Assembly: GCA_030428385.1 (NCBI GenBank)
Contig: JAUIDY010000011.1
Span: 1-64,000 of the forward strand
Direction: 5' to 3'
Source of the DNA: Rhodothermia bacterium
GTDB taxonomy: Bacteria > Bacteroidota > Rhodothermia > Rhodothermales > JAAAOL01
DNA: 64,000 bases
Positions 34,381 to 44,055 of the stretch are shown piece after piece; position 1 is the stretch's first letter; each line of letters begins with the position of its first letter. The position numbers were made by a program, and so were the translations under genes. The notes beneath the pieces were generated by a model that was not told the DNA's origin, ran no database searches, and saw only the letters and a list, made by a program, of their open reading frames with translations.

Positions 34381-34498
34381 GGGCTGCGCCCGTGTCATTG
34401 GTGGTCATTAACGGACTGCGTTCGTGTCATTCAGTAGTCAGTAGTGGACTGCGTCCGTGTCAATTACAGGCTTCGCCTGTGTCATTTGGTGGTCATGC
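34381..34498. repeat. Four-copy degenerate direct repeat between hisD and hisC
   Basis: The motif TGCG-n-n-CGTGTCATT recurs at 34385, 34417, 34450 (CAATT ending) and, more loosely, 34472 (TTCGCCTGTGTCATT). Spacing is 32, 33 and 22 bases. The copies are separated by variants of GGTGGTCAT or CAGTAGTCAGTAG. The array fills the hisD-hisC spacer next to the C-rich tract. Confidence 0.6.
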
Positions 34499-34500
34499 AA

Positions 34501-34567
34501 AAGTCATTGATTCTCCCACTCTCCCTTTCTCCCACTCCCACACTTCCCTTCTCCCATACCCCCACAC
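34501..34567 (-). repeat. TGGGAG-rich tract in the hisD-hisC spacer
   Basis: On the minus (transcribed) strand TGGGAG or near variants recur about every seven to nine bases just after the hisD stop. The tract contains at least five GGG runs within 70 bases. A similar tract is found at 49043-49196. It could form a G-quadruplex or reflect slippage. Confidence 0.6.
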
Positions 34568-35857
34568 TCAATCCCCCCGCGCCAGCCGCACCTGAATCGC
34601 CAGCGCGTGCGCCGTCAGTTCTTCGCTTTCGGCAAACGCCACGATGTCCGGGCCGGTTTGTTTCAGCCGGTCGGCGGTGTAGGCGATGACGGATTGTTTG
34701 CGGATGAAGTCGTCCACGCTGAGCGCCGAGGCGTAGCGGGCCGTGCCGCCGGTGGGCAGCACGTGGTTGGGACCTGCGAAATAATCTCCCACGGGCTCCG
34801 ACGAATACGGGCCGAGGAAGATCGCGCCTGCGTGTTTGATGCGGGTCAGCATCGTCCACGGGTCTTCGACAATCAGTTCGAGGTGCTCGGGAGCCAGTTC
34901 GTTTGTCATCGCCACCCCCTGATCCAGCGTCTCGGTGACAATGCACGCGCCGTACGTGGGCAGCGAGACCTCAAGGATGGCGCGGCGCGACAGCCGGGGC
35001 ACCATCGCTTCGATATGTTGCTGCACGGCTTCGGCGAGCGGGCGGTGCGGCGTGACGAGGATGGCAGAGGCGCGTTCGTCGTGTTCGGCCTGAGAGAGCA
35101 AGTCGGCGGCTACAAATTCGGCGTCGGCGGTGTGGTCGGCGAGGACGACAATTTCGCTCGGACCGGCAATCGAGTCGATGTCCACGGTGCCGTACACCTG
35201 TTTCTTGGCCGCGGCCACATACGCATTGCCCGGCCCCACAATTTTATCCACCTTGGGGATGGAGGCCGTGCCAAACGCGAGGGCGGTCACGGCCTGGGCG
35301 CCGCCAACGGCATACACGTGCTTCACGCCCAGAAAGTGTGCCGTCGCCAGCACCAGCGGATGCGGCAGACCGTCGCTCCCCGGCGGACTGACAAGGTGAA
35401 TCTCCTCAACGCCTGCCACCTGAGCGGGGATGGTATTCATCAGCACGCTGGAGGGATATACCGCCGTGCCACCGGGTACATACAGCCCGATGCGTTCGAG
35501 GGGCACCACCCGCTGGCCCAGCAAGACGCCGTCGCCGTCGTCGGTAAACCACGAGCGCTGCCGCTGCTGTTCGTGGAACCGACGGATATTGGCGGCGGCC
35601 TCGGCGATGATGCGCTTCAGGTTGGGGTCCAGCGCGGCGAAAGCGGCTTCCAGTTTTGCCTCGGGCACACGGAGCGAAGCCGGGCGCACGCCGTCGAAGC
35701 GCTCGGTGTAGTCAAGGACCGCGTCGTCGCCGTGGGTGCGTACGCGGGCGATGATGGCCTGCACGGCGGCATCGACCTCGGGGCTAAATGAGGCGCTGCG
35801 GCTCAGGATGGCCCGCAGGGGTTCGGCGCGGTCGGCGTAGGGAATGATGGGGATCAT
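34568..35857 (-). CDS. hisD: Histidinol dehydrogenase
   Basis: This 429-residue zinc enzyme oxidises histidinol to histidine, the last steps of the pathway. Signatures are [78 protein letters not shown] and [12 protein letters not shown], with the zinc-binding Q-x-x-H-D and the [15 protein letters not shown]-like block read as [20 protein letters not shown]. The start [15 protein letters not shown] is the only good one. Together with hisC it is a detached part of the his pathway; no other his genes are in the window. Confidence 0.97.
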   Translation of the reverse strand: MIPIIPYADRAEPLRAILSRSASFSPEVDAAVQAIIARVRTHGDDAVLDYTERFDGVRPASLRVPEAKLEAAFAALDPNLKRIIAEAAANIRRFHEQQRQRSWFTDDGDGVLLGQRVVPLERIGLYVPGGTAVYPSSVLMNTIPAQVAGVEEIHLVSPPGSDGLPHPLVLATAHFLGVKHVYAVGGAQAVTALAFGTASIPKVDKIVGPGNAYVAAAKKQVYGTVDIDSIAGPSEIVVLADHTADAEFVAADLLSQAEHDERASAILVTPHRPLAEAVQQHIEAMVPRLSRRAILEVSLPTYGACIVTETLDQGVAMTNELAPEHLELIVEDPWTMLTRIKHAGAIFLGPYSSEPVGDYFAGPNHVLPTGGTARYASALSVDDFIRKQSVIAYTADRLKQTGPDIVAFAESEELTAHALAIQVRLARGD

Positions 35858-35980
35858 AAAAGCAGGGTTCCTTCAGCGGGGAAGAGAACGTATAGCATGT
35901 GCAAGGACGCTAGGTTCTGTCAACGCGGCATCTTGGGGAGACCTTTGACAAAGGTTCATTGATCTCGGCTCGCAGTGCAA

Positions 35981-36015
35981 CAAAAAAAGCCCCACATCCA
36001 GCGGACATGGGGCTT
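35981..36015 (-). terminator. Intrinsic terminator after the PUR-domain gene
   Basis: On the minus strand AAGCCCCATGTCC pairs with GGATGTGGGGCTT around a GCT loop (one G-T pair), followed by TTTTTTTG. It ends 22 bp after the PUR-domain stop and separates that gene from hisD. Confidence 0.9.
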
Positions 36016-36036
36016 GTCAGAACAGCAAAACGTGTT

Positions 36037-36447
36037 CTAATAATCCTCGTCGTCCAAATACGACGGTTCTTCCGAATGACCGGCATCCACGAGTTCGGGG
36101 AGGTCACGGAACTCATAGTCAGGCAAACACTCTTCCTGGATATGCCCGATGACTTCATGGATGGCCCGCACAAACTTGCCAAAATCCTCTTTGTAGAGGA
36201 AAATTTTGTGCTTCTCGTAGCTTTCCTCATCCACCCGTTTGCTTTCGGTGATGGTGATGAAGAAATCACGCCCCGAGCGGGTTGACTTTACGTCGAAAAA
36301 ATAGGTGCGTTTGCCCGCTGGTACCCGCTTCGAGTACACTTCGTCCCGATACCGTCCGCCTCCTCCTTCGCGGTCGTTGTTGCGCGACTGATTGCGGCGG
36401 TCACGCCCATACCCGCGATCGTTGTCATCTCGTCCGTAACTCATCAA
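36037..36447 (-). CDS. PUR-domain nucleic-acid-binding protein (DUF3276)
   Basis: This 136-residue protein has an Arg/Gly/Asp/Asn-rich N-terminal tail (about 35 residues) and one PUR-type domain: YSKRVPAGKRTYFFDVKSTR, DFFITITESKR, KIFLYKEDFGKFVRAIHEVI. An acidic tail follows. Bacteroidota DUF3276 proteins are PurA-like and bind single-stranded DNA or RNA as dimers. It is monocistronic with a strong terminator. Two ATGs lie at the start (36447 and 36444). Confidence 0.9.
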   Translation of the reverse strand: MMSYGRDDNDRGYGRDRRNQSRNNDREGGGGRYRDEVYSKRVPAGKRTYFFDVKSTRSGRDFFITITESKRVDEESYEKHKIFLYKEDFGKFVRAIHEVIGHIQEECLPDYEFRDLPELVDAGHSEEPSYLDDEDY

Positions 36448-36582
36448 CTACTGCTTTTTAGATCTTAAAAACTCCCAGCGCCTGCTGAGAACACGTGATG
36501 TTTGTGTGGGTGCCTGAATACGGGCGACAATATGCGAACCATTTATAGAAAACGCAATGCTTCAAAAATCAGACGTGAAACG

Positions 36583-36608
36583 AATAAAACAGAAGCCCGA
36601 GGTTTCTG
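36583..36608 (-). terminator. Probable intrinsic terminator of the exonuclease/phosphatase gene
   Basis: On the minus strand CAGAAACC and GGCTTCTG form eight pairs (one G-T) around TCG, followed by TTTTATT. It lies about 90 bp after the stop at 36697. Confidence 0.55.
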
Positions 36609-36696
36609 GAAGGGACCTGTTTTTTCCCGCAAAGCACATCGTTCGAGTCAATTGTTGTTCTTGCCAAGGTGATAATAAACAATAAGATGGTGTGTA

Positions 36697-37752
36697 TTAA
36701 GATTCGGCCTCCTCAATGATATCGTCGGCTTCTTCTTCGTCATCCGGTTCTGGCTCCGGGGGTTCTTGTTCTCGTTGCTGGGCGGGTTCATAGCTCAGTT
36801 CGATGAAGATGGGAAAGTGGTCGGAGCCGAAGTGCGGGAGCCGTGCCAGCCGCACCACGCGGAAATGCTGCGAGTGGAAGACATGGTCGAGCGGATAGCG
36901 CCAAAAGGGATAATCGGCGTGAAACGTGCTGTACAAGCCGCGTCCTTTTCGAGGGTCGAGGAGGCCGCTGAGGCGCTGAAAAAGGCGCGTGGTGGCCGAC
37001 CACGCCACATCGTTCAGGTCACCCGCCACGATGGTCGGTTCGCTTCGGCCTTCCAGTTCTTTGCCCACCAGCGCAATCTCGGCATCGCGGTTGGTGCTGT
37101 CTTGCTGCTTGTCGGGGCGTGGCGGACGCGGATGAAGGCCGACGAGTTGAAACATAGCGCCCGAAGGGAGCACCACCTGTGTTTTGATGGACGGGACATC
37201 GTCTTCGATGAGAAAGCGCAGTTCCGGCTCATGCAGCGGAAGCCGGGAATAGAGCAGCATTCCATAGGTGTTATCCAACGGATGCAGCACCCGGTGGGGA
37301 TATCGTGCTTCCAGCGTGTGCAAGGCGTCTCGCCACCACGTATCGGTTTCCACGAGCAGCAAGAGGTCGGGGTTGTGGTGGTTAATCAGGTTAATCAAGC
37401 GGTCGGCGTTGCGGTTGGTCATCAGCACGTTGGCGATGAGCAGCGTGCAAGATTCGCCGGGGCGTTCGGTGGGCAGCGATTGGGTGGCGGCAAGTGGTGT
37501 GTAGGGGAAGATGCGAAAGGCCTGCACCCCCATGACCAAAAGGAGCAGCACAACGGCGCCCAGTGTGGAGACGGCGCGGAGGTTGGTCGTGAGCAGATAG
37601 CCGGCCAGCGTCAGCAGGGCCAGCAGGGCAATTTGTGCCCGGGGAAAATCGAAGATGCGAATCCACCATGCCCCGCCTTTGAAGAAAGGCAGCGCGGTCG
37701 CAACGGTTACAAAAACGGTTAAAGCTCCGAGAACAAAGCGCATGAGGGGCAC
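36697..37752 (-). CDS. Membrane-anchored endonuclease/exonuclease/phosphatase-family protein
   Basis: This 351-residue protein has three N-terminal hydrophobic helices (about residues 1-85) and then an EEP domain. Catalytic landmarks are LLIANVLMTN (N), LLLLVETDTWW (metal Glu), VGLHPRPPRP (His), TIVAGDLNDVAW (D-x-N) and HFGSDHFPIFIEL (Asp-His). This arrangement is the one found in membrane EEP proteins of Bacteroidota and Pseudomonadota, whose substrates are not defined. The C-terminus is very acidic and Pro/Glu-rich (EPEPDDEEEADDI). It is divergent from the MBL-fold hydrolase with 117 bp between starts. Confidence 0.88.
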   Translation of the reverse strand: MPLMRFVLGALTVFVTVATALPFFKGGAWWIRIFDFPRAQIALLALLTLAGYLLTTNLRAVSTLGAVVLLLLVMGVQAFRIFPYTPLAATQSLPTERPGESCTLLIANVLMTNRNADRLINLINHHNPDLLLLVETDTWWRDALHTLEARYPHRVLHPLDNTYGMLLYSRLPLHEPELRFLIEDDVPSIKTQVVLPSGAMFQLVGLHPRPPRPDKQQDSTNRDAEIALVGKELEGRSEPTIVAGDLNDVAWSATTRLFQRLSGLLDPRKGRGLYSTFHADYPFWRYPLDHVFHSQHFRVVRLARLPHFGSDHFPIFIELSYEPAQQREQEPPEPEPDDEEEADDIIEEAES

Positions 37753-37869
37753 AGCCCATGGGGCCAGCGATTAACTTTGCGGAAAACGTAGCCATTTTAT
37801 CGCACTTTCGGCGGGTTCTCCCTTCCGCTTTCCCGTTTTCTTACACAATCGTAGCCTTTTGCCAAGCTG

Positions 37870-38514
37870 ATGCACGTCGAATCGTTCATGTTTAACCCCT
37901 TTCAAACCAACTGTTATGTCTGCCACGACGCAGGCGAAGGCGTCATCATTGATCCAAGCTGCATGACCGAGGCGGAGCAACAGGCGGTGCTGGCGTACGT
38001 GGACGCGTACCAACTCAAGATCAAACATCTGCTGCTCACCCACGGCCACATCGATCACATCTTTGGCTGCCAGTTTTTGGCCGATCATTTCGGCGAGGAA
38101 TGGCAGATGCATCCAGCCGATAAACCCTTTCTCACTCGGTCTGCCGAGCAAGCGTTGGCGTTTGGCATGCCGCTGGAAGCCCCGCCGCCGCCAGGGCCAT
38201 TGCTCGACGAAGGCGACACCGTGACGGTTGGCGAGGCCACGTGGGAGGTGTTGCACACGCCGGGCCATTCGCCGGGGTCGATCTGTTTTTATGATGCGGC
38301 GAACGGCTTTGTGGTCTCCGGCGACGTGTTGTTCCAGAACTCCATCGGGCGCACGCTGGGGCTGCCGCAGACCTCACTCCCGCAACTCATGGCATCCATC
38401 TTCCAGAAACTGCTGCTGCTTCCTGATGACACGGTGGTGTATCCGGGGCACGGTCCCGCAACCACCATCGGACGGGAGCGGGCGCACAATCCGTTTTTGC
38501 AAGATCATCGGTAA
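37870..38514 (+). CDS. Metallo-beta-lactamase-fold hydrolase (glyoxalase II-like)
   Basis: This 214-residue protein has the zinc motif THGHIDHIFG, the third histidine in TPGHSPGSICFY, the bridging Asp in VVSGDVLFQNSIGR and the final His in VYPGHGPATTIG. The N-terminus FNPFQTNCYVCHDAGEGVII is typical of the YcbL/GloB-like branch. It probably hydrolyses a thioester or similar ester; glutathione itself is unlikely where bacillithiol is used. It is complete and ends in a bidirectional terminator shared with fabH. Confidence 0.9.
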   Translation: MHVESFMFNPFQTNCYVCHDAGEGVIIDPSCMTEAEQQAVLAYVDAYQLKIKHLLLTHGHIDHIFGCQFLADHFGEEWQMHPADKPFLTRSAEQALAFGMPLEAPPPPGPLLDEGDTVTVGEATWEVLHTPGHSPGSICFYDAANGFVVSGDVLFQNSIGRTLGLPQTSLPQLMASIFQKLLLLPDDTVVYPGHGPATTIGRERAHNPFLQDHR

Positions 38515-38530
38515 CGAGTGGTTTGAAATG

Positions 38531-38570
38531 CAAAAAGCCCCGTACTCCCACCAAGTACGGGGCTTTCTTT
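38531..38570. terminator. Bidirectional intrinsic terminator
   Basis: AAAGCCCCGTACT and AGTACGGGGCTTT form a perfect 13-pair stem with a seven-base loop. T-rich sequence follows on both strands (CTTTCTTTC on plus, TTGCATTT after the TTT on minus). It lies between convergent MBL-fold and fabH genes. Confidence 0.92.
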
Positions 38571-38665
38571 CTATGGACAATCAGGCCGAAGAGCCAGAGC
38601 TGCAAGGGCAAGATATGATGCCTGACTTCACCTACTAATGCGACGCCCCGCCGGAAAACGGATCA

Positions 38666-39703
38666 TCAGGCTGAAAAAATTTCTTCTTCGGTAGTCGTTT
38701 GCAGCGCTGGAATGTGCAGGCCGAGTTGGAAAATAGCCGCCGCCCACGTAAGCCCAGCCCCAAAGGCCACCAGCGCCAGCGTGTCGCCGGGGCGGACGCG
38801 TCCGGCATCCAGCGCCTCACATAAGGCCAGCGGCACCGACGCCGCCGACGTGTTGCCATAGCGGTCTACGTTCACCACCACCTTGTCCATCGGCAGGTTA
38901 AGTTGCTGCGCGGCGTATTCAATGATGCGGGCGTTGGCCTGGTGCGGAATAAACAGGTCGATGTCATCGGGGGAGAGCTGGGCTTGCGAAAGGGCCTCCA
39001 TCAGGGCACGTCCCATCACCCGCGTGGCAAATTTAAACACCTCGCGCCCGTTCATCTTGATCGACGTACGTCCTGCCGCCACGTTTTCGGCAGAAGGTGG
39101 CTCGGCGATGCCGCCGGCCGGAACGATGATGTGTTCCGCTCCGGCGCCGTCGGAACCGAGGACATGGCCGAGCACGCCACACTTTTCCTCGGTGGCTTGC
39201 AGAATCACCGCGCCGGCCCCATCGCCAAACAGGACGGCGGTCGAGCGGTCCTCGAAGTTGAGCCAGCGGCTGATCAACTCGGCACCCACAACGAGGATGG
39301 TTTGGTACGCGCCAGTCGCAATAAACTGCTGAGCGGTGACGAGGGCATACACAAAGCCGGTGCAGCCGACCACAATCTGCATCGCGCCGCAGGAGGCGCC
39401 CAGGCCATGCTGCACCTGGCTCGACACCGGCGGGGTGAGGTAGTCAGGGCTGGACGAGGAGATCAGGATCAGGTCGAGGTCGTCCGCTGACAGGTTGGCT
39501 TTTTCGAGTGCCTGTTGGGCCGCCGCAATGGACATCGTAGACGTATGCACGCCGTCACTGGCATAGCGGCGTTCGCGGATCCCGGAGCGCGTGCGGATCC
39601 ATTCATCGCTGGTGTCCATAACCTGGGCGAGGTCGTCGTTGGTGACAACCCGTTCCGGTGCATAATAGCCCCAGCCGACAAGGTTGCTTGATGGTGTGTG
39701 CAT
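38666..39703 (-). CDS. fabH: 3-oxoacyl-ACP synthase III (KASIII)
   Basis: This 345-residue thiolase-fold enzyme starts fatty-acid synthesis by condensing an acyl-CoA with malonyl-ACP. The catalytic triad is present: Cys near 113 in IVVGCTGFVYAL, His near 254 in IPHQANARIIEYA and Asn near 280 in RYGNTSAASVPLAL. The FGDGAGAVIL and FKFATRVMGRA blocks are typical. The cysteine motif reads GCTGF rather than the common ACAGF, a small variation. It appears monocistronic, with no fab cluster around. Confidence 0.93.
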   Translation of the reverse strand: MHTPSSNLVGWGYYAPERVVTNDDLAQVMDTSDEWIRTRSGIRERRYASDGVHTSTMSIAAAQQALEKANLSADDLDLILISSSSPDYLTPPVSSQVQHGLGASCGAMQIVVGCTGFVYALVTAQQFIATGAYQTILVVGAELISRWLNFEDRSTAVLFGDGAGAVILQATEEKCGVLGHVLGSDGAGAEHIIVPAGGIAEPPSAENVAAGRTSIKMNGREVFKFATRVMGRALMEALSQAQLSPDDIDLFIPHQANARIIEYAAQQLNLPMDKVVVNVDRYGNTSAASVPLALCEALDAGRVRPGDTLALVAFGAGLTWAAAIFQLGLHIPALQTTTEEEIFSA

Positions 39704-40034
39704 GGCGCGTGGTGGATTGGGGAAGAACGCATGGAAGCGCTTCGGGCCGTAAAAAACCTCGATACAAATAAACCAACGTTTCGGTTCTGACGCAATTTAT
39801 TGTGTCAACGGTTTTGTATTTTCTTTAGCTAAGGCTTATTTATAGGTCATCATAAAAGCGCACAGGTATAACATATTCTGTCTTAATCTTTTAGCGCAAA
39901 CCATTGGTTTACACAGCGGCGCTTGTCATCTAGGGGCAGTGCCGGGCAACAAAGAGCCAAATCATTTGGGTATGGGTTTACAAGGTTAAGGGATCTAGGG
40001 ACTCCTGACTATAGACAAGGCAATGTGTTGAACC
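39704..40034. other. AT-rich divergent promoter region (fabH / histidine kinase)
   Basis: These 331 bp between divergent genes are clearly richer in A and T than their surroundings, especially 39760-39870. Both promoters must lie here, but I cannot assign boxes with confidence. No repeat family or small gene is visible. Confidence 0.4.
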
Positions 40035-41612
40035 ATGCGTGAACCACTCCCCCCGCGACGTTTCAAGGAGGCTTCGGGTGAGCTTCAGGCGGATGCGTTG
40101 GAATTGCTTCTGACGCAGCGACTGGATACGGTTGTGAAGTTGGTGCATCAGGTGCTGGGTGCGTCTCAGGTTGTTGCTTTGTGGCAACTTGCCGGGCAAA
40201 CCGTTATCGGCCCGGTAGCAGGAAACGGCATGAAGGAAGTGGGAGGCCTGACGGCATGGTGGCACGACCTCCAACAAGAGATGGGAACGGTAGTGGCGCT
40301 TAAAAAAAAGCCCACGGCCAAGGACGAACACGCAGGAACCGAGGGAGGAATAGGGATTGCTTTTAAGGCAACGGGCTTTGCTGGTGGCTTGCTTGCCTTT
40401 GGTTCTAGCCCGCAGGACTTTGACTCGGAGCAAAAGCAGCAGCTTGCTGCTTTCAGCGAGGTGATGCAAGACCATGTTAAGCTCCTTGTGGCACAATACA
40501 AAGCGGAAGTAGCTGGAGAGAGCCGGTGGCGGCATCTCGTAGAGCAGCACCCAGAACCTATCTTGATATGCCACCAGGGAAGCATTGTCTATATCAACCA
40601 GGCCGGTGCGCACATGCTAGGTGCAGAAGGTCCTCAGCACCTGGTGGGGCAGCCCCTTTCTGGGTTTGTCGCTGGCGATACGCCTTTGTTGATGCAGCAA
40701 CACCTGGAAGCCATTGAGCAAGGAAAAAGGCTTGCTGCGCAGGACTTTGATGTGTGCGGACTCGATGGTAAGAAACGACGCATCCGGACGCATTCAGCGC
40801 CCATCACCTTTCAAGGAAAACCGGCCACACAGTCGGTATGGCGTGACGTAACGACGCAGCATGCTTATGAACGGGAGTTGATCGAAGCGAAGGAGCGGGC
40901 CGAAGAAATGGATCGGCTCAAGACGACGTTCTTAATGAATATCAGCCATGAAATCCGTACCCCCTTAACCTCCATTCTAGGGTTTTCGGAAATTATTGCC
41001 GATGAGTCGGAAGGCGAGTTGCGGATGCAGGCCCACCTCATTACCGACAGTGGCAACCGGTTGATGACCACCCTCAATGCGCTGTTGGACCTGGCAGAGA
41101 TGGAAGGGAAAATGATGCACCTGAGCCCTCAACGTACCGATGTGGTGGAGCAGGCCCTGCGGGTGCTCTACCTCTTCAAGCGCAAGGCTCAGGACCGAGG
41201 GTTGGTGCTGCGCCTTTCGGTGCCGCGTGGCCACTCGGTATATGCCTACCTCGATCAGCGTGCCTTGGGCCGGGTGCTGGAGAACCTGGTCAGCAATGCC
41301 ATTAAGTTTACCCACCAGGGCACCATCGAACTGACCATAGAGGTCGTATCTGACGACCTGTTCATTCACGTCGATGATACAGGGATCGGTATTACGCCCA
41401 CGTTTGTCGAGCAGTCGTTTGAGGCGTTTCAGCAAGAATCACAGGGCATTCAGCGCATGTATGAAGGCAGTGGGCTGGGGCTTACACTGGCACGGCGCTT
41501 CGTGGAACTGATGGGAGGCACCATTGATGTGAAGAGCGAAAAAGGAAAAGGCAGCCGGTTTACGGTCTACCTGCCCGGTGTGGTGTTTAACAGTTCAACA
41601 GCTTTCTTCTAA
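40035..41612 (+). CDS. PAS-domain sensor histidine kinase
   Basis: This 525-residue soluble kinase has a GAF-like N-terminal region (about 15-150), a PAS domain (about 155-275; WRHLVEQHPEPILICHQGSI), a HisKA box with the phospho-accepting His near 304 (FLMNISHEIRTPLTSILGFS), and an HATPase domain with N (NLVSNAIKFTHQG), G1 (VDDTGIGI) and G2 (GSGLGLTLARRFVELMGG) boxes. No transmembrane helix or receiver domain is present, so the signal is cytoplasmic and the response-regulator partner is not adjacent. Glycosyltransferase genes follow at about 110 bp on the same strand. Confidence 0.92.
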   Translation: MREPLPPRRFKEASGELQADALELLLTQRLDTVVKLVHQVLGASQVVALWQLAGQTVIGPVAGNGMKEVGGLTAWWHDLQQEMGTVVALKKKPTAKDEHAGTEGGIGIAFKATGFAGGLLAFGSSPQDFDSEQKQQLAAFSEVMQDHVKLLVAQYKAEVAGESRWRHLVEQHPEPILICHQGSIVYINQAGAHMLGAEGPQHLVGQPLSGFVAGDTPLLMQQHLEAIEQGKRLAAQDFDVCGLDGKKRRIRTHSAPITFQGKPATQSVWRDVTTQHAYERELIEAKERAEEMDRLKTTFLMNISHEIRTPLTSILGFSEIIADESEGELRMQAHLITDSGNRLMTTLNALLDLAEMEGKMMHLSPQRTDVVEQALRVLYLFKRKAQDRGLVLRLSVPRGHSVYAYLDQRALGRVLENLVSNAIKFTHQGTIELTIEVVSDDLFIHVDDTGIGITPTFVEQSFEAFQQESQGIQRMYEGSGLGLTLARRFVELMGGTIDVKSEKGKGSRFTVYLPGVVFNSSTAFF

Positions 41613-41723
41613 AATTGCATTACGTTTGGAGAAGAAGGTCCTCCATAAAAGGCGAGCAGGGCCTATTATGATGGGCCCTTCACGTCCTGAGACAGTTCCT
41701 TGCTCGTAAAGCCAAGCCCAGGC

Positions 41724-42494
41724 ATGTATAAAGTGATCGTGGTTATGCCAGCGTACAACGCCGCCCTTACGCTGGAGCAGACCATCAGGGATATCCCCAA
41801 GTCGGCCGTGGATGAAATTATTCTGGTAGATGACGGGAGTACCGATGAAACCGTGGCGATCGCCCACAGACTGGGTCTCACGACGGTGGTACACGACGCC
41901 AATCGGGGCTATGGCGGCAACCAGAAGACGTGTTATGATGAAGCCCGGCGGCGGGGCGCCGACATCGTGGTGATGCTGCATCCCGACTATCAGTACGACG
42001 CCCGGGTGATTCCGGCGGCCTTGGATCTCCTACGAACAGGGGTGTGTGATGTCATCCTGGGGTCACGCATCCGATCGCGGCGAGAGGCCCTGGAAGGCGG
42101 CATGCCCCGCTGGAAATATATCGCCAACCGGTTCTTGACAACTTTTGAAAACATCATCCTGGGACAAAACCTGGGCGATTTTCATTCCGGGTTCCGGGTG
42201 TATACCCGCGCCGTGCTCGACACCGTTCCTTATCAGGCCAACTCCGACGACTTTGTCTTCGATACACAGTTTCTGACGCAGGCGGTCTATTTTAATTTTC
42301 GCTTGGGCGATGTGCCCATTCCGGCTCGCTATTTTGAAGAAGCGTCGTCGATCAATTTTTCCCGCAGTGTGCGGTACGGGTTGTTAACCCTCTGGACGAT
42401 GGCTTGCTTTCTGTTGCAAAAAATGAGGCTTTTTAAGTTTGCGTTTCTACAGCCTGCCGCACGTGAAGCAAAACGAGCCGAGGCCACGGTATAG
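41724..42494 (+). CDS. Family 2 glycosyltransferase (polyprenol-phosphate sugar transferase-like)
   Basis: This 256-residue GT-A enzyme has [16 protein letters not shown], the nucleotide-binding [28 protein letters not shown] and the DXD-like LHPDYQYD. It resembles dolichol/undecaprenol-phosphate mannosyl or glucosyl transferases that lack the C-terminal membrane helices. The frame starts at 41700, but ATG 41724 ([12 protein letters not shown]) gives the normal N-terminus. It abuts the next gene with no spacer (TAG then ATG), and the partner is a multi-spanning membrane protein. The pair may make and use a lipid-linked sugar donor. Confidence 0.88.
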   Translation: MYKVIVVMPAYNAALTLEQTIRDIPKSAVDEIILVDDGSTDETVAIAHRLGLTTVVHDANRGYGGNQKTCYDEARRRGADIVVMLHPDYQYDARVIPAALDLLRTGVCDVILGSRIRSRREALEGGMPRWKYIANRFLTTFENIILGQNLGDFHSGFRVYTRAVLDTVPYQANSDDFVFDTQFLTQAVYFNFRLGDVPIPARYFEEASSINFSRSVRYGLLTLWTMACFLLQKMRLFKFAFLQPAAREAKRAEATV

Positions 42495-44048
42495 ATGGCA
42501 CGACGTGTCGCATTTCATTGGATTTACGGGGTGACGGCGTTGCAGGTGTACGTGGGCCTCTGTGTGGGCCTTGGCTTGCTAGTGCTGGCCTTTGCGTACG
42601 TGAAGCCTTGGCCGTTGGGGTGGGACTACTGGGAAACCGCCGCCGCGATCCGCGCCTTGGCCGCGAATGTGTTGCATCCGACCAATCCTATCGTCGATCT
42701 GCCGGGCTCCACGTCGCCGCGCTTTGTGCCCTATACCGTGTTCTGGGGTATCGTAATGAAAATGACCGGGGCGGGCACCTTCTACATCATGGGTGCCGCC
42801 AGCCTGGTGAACCACGTTCTGTTAAGTGTAGGGCTGTATCGATTTACGAGCTATCAATTTCGGCACTCCGTGATGCCCGTCTATGCCCTGGTTGTCATGC
42901 TACTAGTGTGGGGGACGGGGTACAAATGGGCCAACAGCTATGACCTGGGGCAATATCTTATCACCGCAGGCTACACGGGGTTTTTCGCCTTCGCGGTATC
43001 GTTGCATGCACTTTTTTTTGCCAGCCGCTATGTGAAGAACGGCCAACGAAAGGACAGCGGCTGGTTTTTGGTGCTGGCAACCCTGGTGGTGCTGAGTCAC
43101 CCGCCCACGGGCGGATTCTGCCTGTTAGCAGCAGGCGCCCTTGCCTTAAGCGAGGCGTGGCCGCAGCGCCAATATGGGCGGTTGGTGGCGGTGGTGGTCG
43201 CAGGCACGGTCGCGGTTGCGTCGCTGTTTGTCTGGCCTTACTTCAGCTATTGGGCAACCATGACACAGGGGCTCACCACCGATTGGTTCTATTCGCCCTT
43301 GTACACGGGACTGGGAGAGCGGCTGGGGATGGCATGGGCAGGAGTGCCCGTTCTCGTTTACTTTGCGCTGCGCGGACGATACCTGTCGGTGGTTTGGGGC
43401 TTTTTGCTGTGCATGGGCATGTACCTGTTCGCGCGCCTGGTGGAAATGGAGATTGGAGGGCGCTTCCTGTTTTTCTGGACATTTTTTTTGCACCTCGCGT
43501 TGGCGCTGGTCTGGTGCGAACTGCATCGGTGGGCCAGTAGCCGCGGCCAGAACAAGCGGCTTCATGTGATCGGGATTGTGGTGGCTTTTTTGGTGCTTCC
43601 CGTATGGGAACGGGCACAGGAGGCGCGTAAATACCTGCCGGGCATGCCGCAGAAGGTGGGTGAGGTAGCCCCGACAACCACACGCCCCGACCGGATTCAT
43701 GCGTATCTGTTTTTGCGGGCGCACCTGGGACCGGGCGATGTTGTCATGGCACAAGGGGCCTCGGGATGGGTGCTGCCTGCCTTAACGGGGGCCAAGACGG
43801 TGGCCGTGTTTCATCCGCAGCCGCTTGTGGTCGCGGAAGCCGAAGAGCGGGCCCAGGCCGTGGATGCTTTTTTTGAGGACGCCCTTCCCTGGGCGCAACG
43901 CGAGGCCTTGTTGAATGAATACAGCGTGACACACGTCTTGACCGAAACCACGACCCTCGCCGACTCTTTGGAGGCCGAGTTGAGGCTGGCTGGAAGCCTT
44001 GTCGAAGAAGAAAACGGTCTTGCGTTGTATGCGGTGGGGCCCCGTTGA
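42495..44048 (+). CDS. Multi-spanning membrane protein, GT-C glycosyltransferase-like
   Basis: The 517-residue protein has about ten hydrophobic helices over residues 15-385, followed by a soluble C-terminal domain of about 120 residues. The first periplasmic loop is acidic (GWDYWETAAAIRAL), as in GT-C enzymes that use polyprenol-phosphate sugars. The soluble tail includes HAYLFLRAHLGPGDVVMAQG and VTHVLTETTTLADS, similar to the C-terminal part of some dolichyl-mannosyltransferase-type proteins. It begins immediately after the glycosyltransferase stop. I assign the class from topology and context, without a specific family match. Confidence 0.65.
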   Translation: MARRVAFHWIYGVTALQVYVGLCVGLGLLVLAFAYVKPWPLGWDYWETAAAIRALAANVLHPTNPIVDLPGSTSPRFVPYTVFWGIVMKMTGAGTFYIMGAASLVNHVLLSVGLYRFTSYQFRHSVMPVYALVVMLLVWGTGYKWANSYDLGQYLITAGYTGFFAFAVSLHALFFASRYVKNGQRKDSGWFLVLATLVVLSHPPTGGFCLLAAGALALSEAWPQRQYGRLVAVVVAGTVAVASLFVWPYFSYWATMTQGLTTDWFYSPLYTGLGERLGMAWAGVPVLVYFALRGRYLSVVWGFLLCMGMYLFARLVEMEIGGRFLFFWTFFLHLALALVWCELHRWASSRGQNKRLHVIGIVVAFLVLPVWERAQEARKYLPGMPQKVGEVAPTTTRPDRIHAYLFLRAHLGPGDVVMAQGASGWVLPALTGAKTVAVFHPQPLVVAEAEERAQAVDAFFEDALPWAQREALLNEYSVTHVLTETTTLADSLEAELRLAGSLVEEENGLALYAVGPR

Positions 44049-44055
44049 GCGCCAC

